Shown here: piece after piece, positions 14,501 to 26,814 of the stretch | Position numbering within the stretch: position 1 is the stretch's first letter | Layout: each line of letters opens with the position of its first letter | Assembly (NCBI GenBank): GCA_905221605.1 | Contig: CAJNDS010000259.1 | Location: 121,568-185,567, forward strand | Reading direction: 5' to 3' | DNA length: 64,000 nt | Origin: Symbiodinium natans | Taxonomy: Eukaryota > Sar > Dinophyceae > Suessiales > Symbiodiniaceae | Made by a program: the position numbers and the translations under genes | Notes under the pieces: model-generated | Databases searched by the model: none | What the model was told of the DNA's origin: nothing | The model's input: the letters and a program-made list of their open reading frames with translations, nothing else

Positions 14501-15117
14501 TGTCAGTCGAGCAAGAGTCGGACCCCTCTCCCAGCGCAGTGCACAAGATGTTGGATTTGTTTTCTGAGGGGGGAGCGACTCGGTGCCAGATTTCGAGCTT
14601 AAATGGATTTAACGAATTGCCTCGAAGCCCCCGGCAAAACAAGGGCCGGCCTTGGCCGGAGGCGGTGAGTACTCCTTATGTCCCACTGACGAAGCCTGGG
14701 GCAGAGGCTCTGAAGAATGGTGCAAGGTGCAGCGATGCCTTCCTTCAGCAGGAACGAGCACCAGGAAGAAACCTAGACCTCCCGGCAAGACGAATGCAAG
14801 CAGGAAACATACCTTGCGGGAAGCTTGACCCCGGAAACGTGCCTCCTGAGCCCAGAGCCCGAGCCGTAAACCCTCTCCAGAACCCGGTGTCCCACGAATG
14901 AGTCCCAGCTTGGGCCTGGCCCTGGCCTGTGGCTTGGCAGTAGATCTTGTACAGCCTTTGGCGTTTAGGATTTGGGGTTTGAAGGCTTGAATATTTAGGC
15001 CTGACTCCTCTGCACATCTTTGAACGAACCGCCACACCCGACGATGCGGCCAGGGTGCGGCACACACGCGAAGACCAGGGCGAAAATCGTCATCCCGGCT
15101 GCGCCATACCACCAGGT
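11577..15117 (-). CDS. COX11: COX11, cytochrome c oxidase copper chaperone (multi-exon, partly resolved)
   Basis: COX11 is an inner-membrane mitochondrial protein that delivers Cu(I) to the CuB site of cytochrome oxidase subunit 1. Exon pieces read on the minus strand, in family order: ~15117-15059 (membrane segment WWYGAAGMTIFALVFACVP), 14955-14921 (LYKIYCQATG, with the conserved Cys after VPLY), 14012-13965 (RLITVDFAAT), 13646-13592 (SLPWQFVPQQ), 13163-13048 (NTSDRPIIGVSVYHMIP), 12891-12872 (AGLYFNK), 12434-12394 (IQCFCFDEQLINP, carrying the copper-binding CFC motif), 12154-12120 (EEVDLPIFFFI), and ~11780-11667 or to 11577 (VDHITLSYLFFESD). Junctions from 13646 to 12120 keep frame and use GC or GT donors with AG|G acceptors. 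The presequence, one exon between 14920 and 14013, a short exon near 11.95 kb and the exact stop were not resolved. The order and motifs make the family assignment secure; the exact gene model is not. Confidence 0.85.
12237..12345 (+). repeat. Telomere-like TTTAGGG array inside a COX11 intron
   Basis: About 15 heptamers of TTTAGGG, nearly perfect, written on the plus strand. It lies in the predicted COX11 intron 12393-12155, between the exons encoding the CFC motif and EEVDLP. Since the gene is on the minus strand, the transcript would contain CCCTAAA. It is therefore interstitial and not a chromosome end. Confidence 0.9.
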
Positions 15118-16714
15118 CTGGACAAGGCCGATTGCTCCAAGATAGCTTGGTTCGGCTCACCACCACAACGCCAACTCTGCCACCACCGCTGAAAACCACC
15201 AACATGACAACGACGACAACGATGACCGCTAACGACTGCGACTGTTGCGACTAGGACAACTACCATGGCACTACTACGTACCACGTATTCCTAGTTCTAT
15301 TCCTAGTGCTACATCTGCTACTGCTGCTGGACTCCTACTCCTACTCGCCCTCGCCTGATGTTTTTTTTACAAGGCTGAAGCTCCACTGCCTCTGAGCCCC
15401 GGGCTGTTTGAATGCTATTTTCCAGTTGCTTCCGCCTTCCTCGCTGCATGGGCTGCCTTGGGCTTGGGATTGAGACAAGGATGAAGATGGCTCCAGGCTT
15501 GAAGTGCTCAGAGCCTCCTTTAGCTTCGAAGGATGTTCAATGAATGTCTTACGTCTTTTGATGGGTTTCTGAAGAGAACGCATGCTCAGAATATTCAGCC
15601 GGGCAAGCTGAAGGCCTTAGAAAGTAGATGATGCCTTCTTCCACTTTGGCCAGAATTTGCGAGATTACAGCAGCGACCGTGACCCTGGTCCTGGTCGAAC
15701 CCAATACAACCATGAGCATGCAACAGCTTCAGCTTTCCTGTTATTGACATATGCTGGGGGCCCGGCGTGCTGCTAGGGCCACCAAACAAGCATCGCGAGG
15801 AGCTCTCCCATGGGCTGGGAAGCCTTCGAAAGCAACTCTGCAGGCCGGTGCCGGTCGCACAGTGTCGGCAAACCAGAGTAGGCCCGCTCCCAGTACAACC
15901 AACGGTCACTGTGCTCAAAGCCCAAGTTCACGATGTAAGAACCCTGTCAAAGCCTCTTTAACTTGAAAATCAGACCCCGCACCCTCCAACTCCCAAACCC
16001 GAGCATCCCAGGCAGCCCATGGCCTTGGCGGCCGGACGCCCGGGTGGGCAAAGGATCTCCCTGCCAGCATGGTTCCGGAGCGCAGAAGCGCAAACTAAGG
16101 CTCAGGGCTAAGGAGACCTGTGGAGGGTTTCCCAAGGTTTCCGAGGTGACTTGAATCAGCAGGAACCGAATGCGGAACAGCTCTCCCATGTTCAGGGCGT
16201 GCTCGCCGAGCACACCATCAGTGACCATCAGGCATCCATTTGTTGTCGCCATCGCGGGACATGGTGGGCTTAGCAGCTAAGTTTAGGGGAACCCTCACGA
16301 AACACTCCCAACGCCCAAACCAATTGGACCACTGCGCTGTCACCACGCACCTCTCGTCTCAGCCCACGCTTGAGGGATTCATGATCAGACCTGCCAGCCT
16401 CCCAGAACCCCCAAAAAGCACAATGCCCCATAGCAAAATAACCCACACCTTCACAAGTCTCCGGTGCCTTGTGTTCCAACGCATGCGAGGACACGTCTGG
16501 GCTGAAGGAGCTCCCTCCTTCAAGGCTGCAAGATGAAGGACTGGGATGTGTGGTGTGCGCTGGTCCAGCGAAGCTACGAGTGGGTGGGAATGAGAGCATG
16601 CGCATGAAGTCGTGATCCTCACTGCATGTAGGGCACTTCAGCTAGACTTGCCGTTGCCCCTTTCAGCTGGATGCTTCGGGGTGTAGTGTGCCCACTGTAA
16701 GGTCTGAGGCGAGG

Positions 16715-16837
16715 CTACTTGGAGGCTCAGGGTACTTATTAACCCAATACTAACTGTACTCATACCCCAATCATACCCATATTAGGGCACTTAAGTACCA
16801 TGATTCGGGCACTTAAGTACCATGAACCTCCAAGTAG
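16715..16837. mobile_element. Small inverted-repeat element (MITE-like), 123 bp
   Basis: The first 22 bases (CTACTTGGAGGCTCAGGGTA...) and the reverse complement of the last 22 match at about 19 of 22 positions, so the piece can fold as one hairpin. Inside, a ~20-bp unit around GGGCACTTAAGTACCATG is repeated twice in tandem. There is no coding capacity. The size, terminal inverted repeats and lack of genes fit a miniature inverted-repeat transposable element; no clear target-site duplication beyond a possible GG is visible. Confidence 0.5.
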
Positions 16838-16925
16838 GGTGGCTCCGGGCAAGGACCTGTGCACGTCCACGGGGGCTTGGGTGAGGATTTGTGATTGGCC
16901 TGGCAGTCTTGTTTCAGGCTTTGTC

Positions 16926-16964
16926 CCCTAAACCCTAAACCCTAAACCCTAAACTCTAAACCCC
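16926..16964 (+). repeat. Telomere-like CCCTAAA block
   Basis: Five to six CCCTAAA heptamers, one with a substitution. It is followed about 90 bp later by a longer block in the opposite orientation. Confidence 0.85.
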
Positions 16965-17056
16965 GTCGTTGCTTGGTCGCTCGACATGAAACTCCTGAAG
17001 GCCTCACGCGGACCCTTCCGATCACTTGCGCCCCCAAGCACTCCCTGAACTCCGAG

Positions 17057-17199
17057 AGGGTTTAGGGTTTAGGGTTTAGGGTTTAGGGTTTAGGGTTTAG
17101 GGTTTAGGGTTTAGGGTTTAGGGTTTAGGGTTTAGGGTTTAGGGTTTAGGGTTTAGGGTTTAGGGTTTAGGGTTTAGGGTTTAGGGTTTAGGGTTTAGG
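17057..17199 (+). repeat. Telomere-like TTTAGGG array
   Basis: About 20 near-perfect TTTAGGG units, the second-longest heptamer block in the window. Sequence continues unchanged on both sides, so it is an interstitial array. No gene is recognised around it. Confidence 0.9.
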
Positions 17200-18627
17200 G
17201 TGCGACAAGGTCCTGTCCCAGCATCTGGCCGAGCGAAGGAACCGAGCCCGCGCCAACATGGCAGCGGAGGGCCAGGAACAAAGTGCGGAGTTCTGCTAGT
17301 TCTGCTTGCCGTCTTGTGCTCAAGGTTCATGGTATGGCTTCAGGCAGGTTGGATACCTCTTGTCGAGTGGACGGCATTAGTGTGGGCAGTTTCGGGTTTA
17401 GGGCTGTGGGGAGGATTTGAGGGGTTTAGGTTTAGGGTTCAGTGTCGCGCGTGCTCTGGCACTGCTGGATGACGTGAGTGGCTGCGGTCTGCCACGATGG
17501 GAACTACTGAGGCGTGTGCATGGCGTGCTGCTCTCCAGTGAAGCTGCGAGCCAGCCGGGCATGGACTATTAGGACCGGCCAGAAGGAAACAAGGGACCCA
17601 CAGTAGAACAACCCCCATTCGTGCTTTGGGGCTCTGAGTTCTGAGTTTGGGCATGGGGGCCTTAAACTTAAAGGGGGCCTAGATGGCCCTGTCTTCTCAG
17701 AGGTGGGCGTTCGATGGCTTTGGCCTGAACAGCCCGTAGCTTTACCCATAGTTGGCCATAGTTTTCAAGCCGGAACCTTCAAACCAAAACCTCAGGCTTA
17801 CAAAATATCACCATCAGCGGTCAACTCTTTGGAAACCCAGCCATAAACGCAAACCCAACGACCCGAACAAGAACAAAGACAAGGCTTTTTTGCAACAGGG
17901 GTCGGGGCAGAAAACAGCACAAAAACAGACACAAAACATGAGAAAAAAAAAATATTGCACGGCCATGCTGTCTCTTTTTAGCGCGTGCACTCAGGGAGGC
18001 GGTGGAGCCCAACCCGGGGGGCCAACACCATCTCGTCTTGTTTTGGGTGGGTTTTGGGGCTTATACGGGTTCTTAGGGAGCCTCCCCGCGTCAGCTTCCA
18101 CCGCCTCAGGACTGTACATTGCGGAAGCTTTGCCCTCCTTTCCTGAGGGGGACCAGGAAAATCGGACTTCTGGTGGGGATGGGAACGGGGCCTCTCCACA
18201 AGCGACCTTGGAAGACCTTGTTGAACGGCAGCCATGAGCACCCCACTGACCATACGACTCCTAGTCTGAAAAGAACATAAAGAACACCTGACGTCCATGG
18301 CCCCAACTCCTGACTCTTGCGACGAGCTCGTGCTGTTCACTACGTCAGATCGCAAGCTTGAGGCGCCAGTATGGTGGGCCTTTGCACGCGCAGGAATCAC
18401 AGCTGCCTGTGCAAATCGAGACCCGAGACCTCATGCACTGCCACGTCACCAGCCACGCCGGGTTTCCCGAAATCAGCGAGACATTCTGAAACGAGGGCTC
18501 TATTAGCGGGGTGCTTTTGGCGGCCCTCTTCAAGGAACACCGTGCGAGCAGGACTTCTTAACGAAGGTCAGCCTGCGGGTGCCTTCAGCACTGGAATCCA
18601 ATGAAAGACGCCTTGAGGTCACGATAT

Positions 18628-18671
18628 GTCAGGTGGGCCCAGGTGGGCCCAGGTGGACCCAGGTGGACTCG
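18628..18671. repeat. 11-bp tandem repeat
   Basis: Four copies of an 11-bp unit close to CAGGTGGGCCC, the last two diverged. Confidence 0.8.
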
Positions 18672-21600
18672 CTCCAGCTCTAAAGGCACCCAACCAGTTG
18701 TGGACAGGCTCTGGAAATGAGACGCACCTACCTTCAAGCAAATGCATAAGGGGCGGTGGTGGAGCGCTGGAGCAACCGCGAACAGTGACGGAGGATGTGG
18801 ATGTGGCCCGAAAACGAACGACTGCCAGACTGGAGACCGCAGTGTATGGCTCCTCACCCTGCAGGGAGGGAAAGGGGCTTAGGATTTAGTGAGAGTGGGT
18901 TCGGGGTTTCAAGTAGGGATTGGGGCGCGGTTGGGATCCCTGTCGAAACTCCTGCTCCGATCCTTCAACCCAGGTGGGCGTCTCATTCTTAAGAGGCCGT
19001 CACTGACGAAATCAGCACTTGAGACACCGAGAAGGGCGCAGCCCAAGATCCTGGCAGAGAAGGGACGGCCTGGCTAGCCTAGCTAGCCTGTCTGCTACCA
19101 AGGGCCACAAAATGTCACAGAGCACCTGAAGCGAGAAGCCAATCCCAGAAGTCCTGTGCGACAGCGCAAGCTCCGCGGGGGGCGCAGCGCCAGTGCCTGG
19201 TTAGCTGCATGAAGCCCTGAAGCTCTGAAAATCTCCCGAAAAAGCACTCCTTTCACCTTTTCGCTCGGGCACTTAAGGGATTTGAAAACCGAAAACCCGC
19301 AAGCCCGGGGAAAAAAAAACACCAAGACGGCTGGTTGGGTTCCTTTCGGTCTTTTGGAGGTCCTGGCTGGGTCCTCAACAAGGTCGGTCCTCACAGCAGC
19401 TACCAACAAAGGGGAGTGTCCCGACCAGGCCCACAAGGGCCCAGGGCCTCCCCCCCAAATTTTGTAGAGTCAGTCTCTGACCTTGCCTGAAGCCATTCGC
19501 CGAGACTGCCTTAATACTAATAAACTACATTAAAAGATAATAAAAGATACAAGCCTAGAAAGATAAATAACAATAAGATTTCAAGAAAATGCCAATAAAA
19601 CAGTTGTAGATATGAAAAGTATGAATTTCCAATATTCTAAAGGTCAGAAAGAAAGGTGTGCAAAAGAGCCTCATAAATGATGTAATTCTCTAGCCATTTC
19701 TGCAGGTTGATTTCATACGTTCATTCACTTGTTCATTCACTTGTTCATTCACCTTGTTCACTCAGCTGTTACCTTATTATTAATTCTTGGTTGGCTTGTT
19801 CATTGTGTTCTTTTCACATGGGCAAATCATATAACTATCATGTACCAGCGCACTGATATTATACTGTTCTTAGCACGTTCATACTATTTTTGTAAACTAG
19901 TACACGAAAACAATATCGCGTAAAGAGAACATTAATATTCGCCGGATACACTATTAAGATTACTATTAGAAGACGAGGAGAACAAGAAAATTAAGAACTG
20001 TGCCTTTCCAAACCCACACAAAGCCCGCCTTGTCTGCCTTAAGGTCCTCGCCCTGGCATTCGCCAAGAAGCCTCGGGCGAGCTGAGCTGGTTCTGAAGCT
20101 GGTCCGGTCTGAGCCTTATCCCCATACTAGCCGACAAGGTAAAATCGGGACAGTCGAGAAGCCAGGGGATGGGTTTGGAAGAAGCACACGCACGTGGGAG
20201 AATCCCCGGCCTGCTCTCGGAGTGCAGGCCAATGAGCCGTGCCAGCTGGTGGACCACCTCAATATGGGAGTTTACGAACATAAGGGACCCCTCATATAAA
20301 CCCCCAGATGGTAGGTTCCCTTAGTAATAAGGACCCTAATAAGGTGCCCGAATTTCAAAAACCTCAATATCAGCAAGTGAACTCCGATAAGGCTTGTCTA
20401 CACACTTCCAGGCATCACCACCCGCCGCGCCTTTCGCTCCGTGGCATTCAGGCCCATCAAAAGCATCTCATCAGCAGGCGGAGCCCCAGCCTCGGCCCAG
20501 GTTCCCTGCACTTCTCACGCCTTGCGCTCTTTGTTCACCCTGGGCCGAGCCGCAGACTTCGGTAGCCAAGTCACCACCTGTCCACATCAGCTGCCTTGAG
20601 ACTGACACAGATTGGTGCTTGGGTTCTGTTACGGACAAGAAGGTCGTGGGAGTAATACGTGCCCATACACATTGATGCACATTGCTGAGGCTCCGACCAC
20701 ATCAGCAAGTCCTGTCTCGAGGAATCGGGGAAGGTGGGGGGGTTCAAGAGGTTGCCAAGGAGCTGCTCCATGCAATCATATGATAATCATATGCTGAGCA
20801 CGCTTTCCTCCTCCTCCAAGCCGCGGGTCTTCCCAAAAGCCACCTGAGGGGATTCGAAACGAGATCTGCAGGGGTGCGAACTGAAAGCCTTGTCACGTCT
20901 GTTTGTCAGGGCTGTTCGATCTTTCTTGTTTTCAACTGTGTGGCTTCTCATGCAAGACGTGATGGTTCATGCGATGAAGCTTGGCTCGTCCGACCTCACT
21001 TCCTCTGCATTTGGCCTCTTCCCATTCCCAAACAGCTTTCGGGTTCTAGCAGCAACTCCGTGGACCCTGAACTCTTCAGTGAAGTGTTCAGCAACTTCTG
21101 GCATGCCTCCGACATTGCCCACCAGCCCTTCCGTGCCTGAGTGAGCTCCTCCAACTTGGCGATCAGCTCCTTGCAGGCCCGGAAACCATCACGGGGCTCA
21201 ACAGGGTTTTGGAGCCCTCGGCTCGGAAGTCCGACACGAAAGCTCCAGACAGTTTTGGAGGCAGGTATGTAAGTCTGGCCAAGTTCTTGCTTCCCCTAGA
21301 TATGACCGTCATGAGTGCAATCATGTGAGAACCGTACTAGTCACACGATCAATACTAGTAATACTGGTAGCAGTGAAAACTGCAAAGTATGAGAAATTGC
21401 CTTGAAACTGCATCTAGCACTAAAGGCTCAGATGTTAATACAGCAAGTACGAGTACTGCGCAGTTGTCACCACCGCCACTGCCACTGTCACAGCCACCCC
21501 TAAGCCCTCCTTTGCAAGTACCCCAAGTCCGCCTGTGAGGACTCGCTCTGCGCCAGGAACTGCCAATTCTCGCGGAAAGCACGGCGCACCTGAGACGCCA

Positions 21601-24600
21601 TGCCGGAAGGTAGCCCCGTGACACCAGCGTAGACATGTGAACAGTCCTACGAGTGAGTGGGGGCTTCACTAGTGAATGTAGACGGCTCCCAAGGATGGCC
21701 GATGGCTCTCAAGGAATCGGCCCTATGACACCGCGCGCATTCACGACCGTAAGGCGGCTACAAGACAGCCTGCTCTTGTCACCAGCAAGTCGATTGACGA
21801 AAATATGAAAACAAAAGCTTGTGGACTCCTTTGTGAAGCAACAACTCGCAACAAATAGAATACCCTGCCCTAGACCTACACCCGAAAAGTCCCTGAAGAC
21901 GGCATGGCATCGAAAAGGCCTGGCGAACATGCTCCTCGGCTTCCCAGGCATCGCCCTGGCTTGCGGCAAGGCTTTACTCTCTCAGGGGTCAGGGGTCGAA
22001 AGGCAGCTATTTTGACCTGAGTTGAAGGAGAAAGCCAACACCGACCCTCTATCAAGCATCCAAGATCCAAGTCCACATGCTGAACTCACCACATGCATCG
22101 ACATTCCGAAAGCCAACAAGGCCAGCAACACCAACTCGACCAAGCCTACCCCATGTAACCCCTGTGAAGCTCAGAAGACACGACACCGGCCTTGGGCCGC
22201 GCACGCCGCGGCGAGCGCCCGCGGCTCTCTGCAGCGGCCCAGGCCTCCAGGGCGTTCGCGGCGCCTCAAACAGAGAGAGAGAGAGAGAAAAAAAAAAAAA
22301 AACAAACAAAAAGAGAGAGAGAGAGAGCAAATAAATAAATAAATAAATCAATAACAAAATCAACAGAAGAGAACGAATAAATGCCTCGATCATATCCCCA
22401 CCCTACTACTGTAGCCGATGAGGGCGCCATCCTGCCGTTTTCCGGATAGACCATTACGGATACTTCGCCGCAGGCCTCTGTCGCGGGACTCTCTGCAAGC
22501 TTCTCCCAAATTCTCTGGCGCCAGGGATACTCGGCGTGACTCTCTGCGGTGGGCACTCCAAGGGTGCTCGCGGGACTCCAAGAGACCGGAACAACCCCAC
22601 ACCGAGGATGGAGACAAAAACACGAGAAGGTGTGGCGGGAGAGGGAAAGCCAGTTGAAGACACAGAGACAGGGAAAGAGAGACAGACGGAGCGATAGAGA
22701 ACCAACGATAATCCGGAAAGAGGGGAAACGGGGGAAAGACAGTGAGAGAGAGGGAGCGAGAGAGAGAGAGCACAAGCGAGACCGAAGGGATGGGGGATGT
22801 TAGGGATTTAAGATGTAGCTGCTTCCAAACGTTTATGTTCAGCTTGGGGAGAACTACGGTGGCTTCTGTCACAGCCTTCGCACTCCAGCAGCCGGTAGAA
22901 GGCAGAAGGTCGCACCCGAGGTCGCTCCTTCGATTCTGAAACATTCCCGCAACCTTGCTGCACAAGATCCAAGTTCTAGAAATGTAGCGATGCTCATGTT
23001 TACTGTCGAAGCACCTCGGCTTTTCGTCGGGAGCAGAGCAGAACAAGTTTTCCCGTCCTCTTCCACGGCATCCACATCTGCTGGCAGATCCTCCTGCGTG
23101 TCCACTCAGACTCACCACAATCCCGGAAAGTTCCGGTGAGAATCTTGAGATGATCCTGGCCTCTCCACGCGCTGACATCACACGCCTCAAGCTGTTGACC
23201 TCAAGCACAAAGAAGGGAAAAGGCGGCACTATGGTGGCAAAGCTGGTGACCTTCTGCTGAGTGAACTGCCAGATCCACCGAGTGCGTGTACCGGCGGTGC
23301 TTTCGACTGCCAGGTCTGCCTCCGAGCTTCCACATCAACGGGTACCCTAAGCAACCCCACCCCCCAGACTGCCGCGATGCACCGGAGCACGAACGAGTAA
23401 AGCCTGCCTTCTTTCGATCGGCTGCGCAAGGAATCACGCTCCTCAGCGCTATGGACTGCAAAACAAGGGAAAACCGCAGCAACTGGCGAAAAAAGAGGGC
23501 GGTGCATGCTTGCGGCGCTCGTTGCTGCTAAACCGCCAGAATGAGAAGGGGAATGCTGCTCCTGCACCATGACACCGTGACATGCAGCCGGCAGAGTTGC
23601 CGACGCTGCCATCATTGCACATCTGCTTGCAATCGTGAGCCTGCTCGGGGCATAGGCGCCCTCTGAGGCACATGAGACCTTATTTTCACAGAAACGGCGA
23701 CAACCAGCACCTCTCAGAATGCTGCTAAAATGATGGCACAAGCCAGTAGTCGAGATATGTCGAGATTCAAGCACAGCTGGAACCATGCCGCCAACACTGG
23801 TCTCGGGCAAAGAGGTTAAGCTCCTAAGGGCAGCTGGCCGTTGGATTCATACGTGTCCAGGTGCATACCACGGAGACGGATGCTATGGGCCATTTAAGTA
23901 GTGCTGACGTCCTGTCATCCGGAGCTCGTGTGCTCGAGTCGTCATGGACGTCGCTGAACATGTCCTTTCAAGGAGTGGATACTTTCGTCGTGAGCTCTAG
24001 TGGCAGTCAAGATGTCAAACGTCGGTGGGCGCAGCAGTCCTCGAAGTAAAAAACCAGTCGTACACTCTACACCACACACACAACACAGCCACCCGACCCC
24101 ACCCAGTGTCAGGCCCCCTCAGATTGAGCCAGTTGCAGCGACTGCATCTTGCCACAGCGCACATAGCACCACCGGAAATCTTGCCAGCGAAGCAAGTCTG
24201 TCCAAAGACTCTAAGCAGAGTGACAATTTGGCGGTGATAACAATGCTAATATTGACAAAGAGCACGTCCATCCCCAAGCAAAATAGGCTCCAAAACAAGA
24301 ACGCCGACCTTGAACTGCTGAAATACAACTGCAACTCCCCTTTTGCCTCAGAAGTGCACACCCGCTTCCAATCTTCGGCTCATCTCCTATTCAGTCACAG
24401 CCAATGCGACGACTTCGCAGAATCAACCGACCACGGCACTCCGACCCTCCAACACCCCTAGCCCCACCTTTAGAAAGGACTGGAACCTTGCGTCAATCCG
24501 TGGACGGGCGCGCGTTGAGTGAGACCGAGCCGGACTTTCTTTGCGGTTGCCACGGCGACCTCTCCAGCAGAGGAGCTTGAATGTAGGGTACTCTGTCCCT

Positions 24601-24848
24601 AGCAGCATACTTGAGAGGCTGCACAGCGCTGAGCGACTTTCTTCCCCGGCACACACTTCAAACAATCCCACAGCCAAACCACACCCTGCTTCGGACTGGC
24701 ACCCTGAACAGCCATACTTCGATGCGGTCACCAGAGCAACAGAGGCATGTCCGGCACCTGCATCGGCTGCATCCGGGGTCTTGGAAGAGAAGCCCGGCCT
24801 CTGCCTCTGCTTCAGGACTGAAATTGTCTGGGTCAAGTGTATGGAGTT

Positions 24849-24849
<1 letters not shown>

Positions 24850-24919
<70 letters not shown>
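24850..24919. repeat. GT/AC dinucleotide microsatellite
   Basis: About 34 uninterrupted GT units. Both strands lack stops through it, which explains the long Val-Cys and His-Thr open frames here. Confidence 0.95.
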
Positions 24920-24921
<2 letters not shown>

Positions 24922-25500
24922 TAGCACGGCTCTTCATTCTACCGAATTTCTGTGTCTGTGGAACACCTTTATCACTCTTCAGAGGAGACACGGCTACGGC
25001 AATGGCCTTCAGGCACTTTTCGTACACTCATTAGAAAGTAGGCGTGCTGCAAGTATTTCCCCGCACCTCTGCAGGCAGCACTCATAGCCGCCTGTGCAAA
25101 AAGCCAGGGCAAGCTTTGACCCTCTCACATCAATGGAGTGTACTGAACTCAGAGATAAGAAGCTGGGGCAAACCCTTGCCCTCAAGTCCGCTGAAAGAAA
25201 AAAGAGAGAGCGCAAGAGGGGGCTAGGGAAGAGAGAAGAGTGAGGAGAATCGTGAGAGAAAGGTGTAAACTCCCCTTCTCTCCTATGTTCTGGTCTTCCC
25301 AGAGAAACAGAAAAGGATAGAAAAGGGTAGCCAAGAGACCCTTTTTCCCAGCTCACTAAAACACTTGAAACACTGGATGATCAAGTTGAGGGTTTCCAAA
25401 GGACGCCAAACTAGCGAAAATCACTATGTTTTGGCCTTTAGGGGATTTCTTGAAGGCACAAGTGGTTAAAAATCGCACCAAACGGCCATCTGAGAGTTCC

Positions 25501-25617
25501 CCCAATGCCTTTCGCACCGACGTTGTGGACAACCAGCGTGCGTTGACCAGTCCCAATGTTGACCATACCCCCAATGCCTTTCGGACCGACGTTGTGGACA
25601 ACAAGAGTGCGCTAGGT
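25501..25617. repeat. 69-bp direct duplication
   Basis: A block beginning CCCAATGCCTTT at 25501 is repeated beginning at 25570 (period 69 bp). The shared core of ~35 bp differs at only one base, followed by a more diverged tail. The period is a multiple of three and both strands stay open across it (minus strand reads STTSVRKALG twice), so a coding origin is possible but unproven. Confidence 0.7.
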
Positions 25618-25669
25618 AAGCGTCCCCAAGAGGATCTCAGCAAAGGCCATCGAAGGCCAATCAAAACTA

Positions 25670-26053
25670 CCGTCCAAAACAACCACGCGCGCCGGCAGGG
25701 GTAGGGGGGCGGGGGCGGGTGACCTTATTCTCGATCCATTTTGGGGCTCCAACAAAGGTGAATGAGGCAGTAAAGCCAAAGTGACTGCTAAACTCCGTGC
25801 CCTCGGAAGAGCCAAACGAAGCTCGTGCAGACAGCTTGGGGGTTTTAAGACCTGACAAAAAAATCGAGCCAAACCCTTCAGCCCTCTCAGGCCTCACATA
25901 CCTCAGCCACACCTGCACAGGCCCCCTTAAGCTTTCCACCCCCCCCCCCAGGGCCCCCCAATCGAAGCTGCCACCCCCCCCTCCGGCCGCAGCAGCCGCC
26001 ACACTCCGCAGCGCCGTCTCGGCCCGAGTGGCCAGGCGCGCAAGGCCTCTCAT
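25670..26053 (-). other. Possible first exon (uncertain)
   Basis: The minus strand has an open frame starting with a basic, alanine-rich stretch (MRGLARLATRAETALRSVAA) that looks like an organelle-targeting presequence, running into a glycine-rich segment. At about 25.9 kb a GTGTGGCTGAG|GTATGTGAG string would make a good GT donor. No family is recognised and no following exon was found, so this may be chance. Confidence 0.2.
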
Positions 26054-26690
26054 AACAACTTTGAGTACGAACGGCTGGTTGCCGCTTCCAAGATCATGCG
26101 GGGAGGGGGAGGAGGAGGGGTTTGGGGTTGTTTGGGGTTGTTTGGGAGGGCCCTTTCATGCTCTTTCCTTCACGCGAGTGTTCGACTGCTGGGACTCATT
26201 TCGAGCCTCGAGCTCCTGAAGATACCCTCAAGGCCCCGGCGCTCCGGTCGCTCATCTACGCGAGAAACTTGTCTGGCCTTGCAAATGAAGGCCCTACTTC
26301 CCACATGAATAATGAAGGCCCTACTTCCCTCAGGTTAGGACCTTCTAGGATCTTTGCCGTAGCAAGTTGCCTAGCGTGCCAGGCTCTGGGTGTCCTGCCT
26401 CCCAGTAGCTCCTCTTGGCTGCAAGCTCCGCCTCCGCCTGCCCCCGCAAACCCTGAAAGGACGAAGAAAGAACTCCGGGGGAGCCTTTGTGAGTCTCTGT
26501 AGAGCAGCTTGTGAACATCCGGTGTCCCGTAAGACACTGGGAGTGCCACGTAGGCACGAGTTAGGCCTGCTTTGACACAGATTGGCAAGGGTGCCTTCTC
26601 CTTGGAGAGGCGCCAGATGCGGCCTTTTTGGTGCCTGGCCTCCTCCACACACCCGCAGCATCCCGGAGCTGCTCAAACTCTCAGTGAAGA

Positions 26691-26781
26691 GGGTTTAGGG
26701 TTTAGGGCTTAGGGTTGGGTTTAGGGTTCAGGGTTTAGGGCTTAGGGTTTAGGGTTTAGGGTTTAGGGTTTAGGGTTTAGG
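26691..26781 (+). repeat. Telomere-like TTTAGGG array, degenerate at its start
   Basis: About 12 heptamers; the first half contains variants (TTAGGGC, GGGTTCAGGG), the last six are perfect. Confidence 0.9.
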
Positions 26782-26814
26782 GTGAGTGCAGATGGGCGGG
26801 AGGAGTACACTCAG

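Larger units (their letters stand above)
15118..26800. other. Intergenic region, no supportable gene
   Basis: Upstream of COX11 on the minus strand this stretch holds repeats listed separately and no recognisable family. Parts are AT-rich (19.5-20.0 kb, with a 12-bp GTTCATTCACTT-type tandem near 19.72 kb) and parts purine-rich (22.26-22.34 and 22.74-22.78 kb, GAGA runs). The minus-strand open frames at 22390-23229 (279 codons) and 23229-23810 (193 codons) show no family motif and biased low-complexity composition, so I do not call them. A minus-strand stretch 16252-16153 reads like an exon (start MATTNGCLMVTDG, followed by a hydrophobic FRIRFLLIQ segment); it might be an upstream exon of COX11 or another gene, but I cannot connect it. 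Confidence 0.5.

Noticed and set aside
17057-17199. A true chromosome end (telomere)
   Set aside because: Non-telomeric sequence continues on both sides and blocks occur in both orientations throughout the window.
22390-23229. 279-codon minus-strand open frame
   Set aside because: Ser/Leu-rich low-complexity from GAGA runs, no family motif, no splice-like structure; chance is the simpler reading.
24837-24927. Val-Cys or His-Thr repeat proteins
   Set aside because: Dinucleotide microsatellite read as codons.
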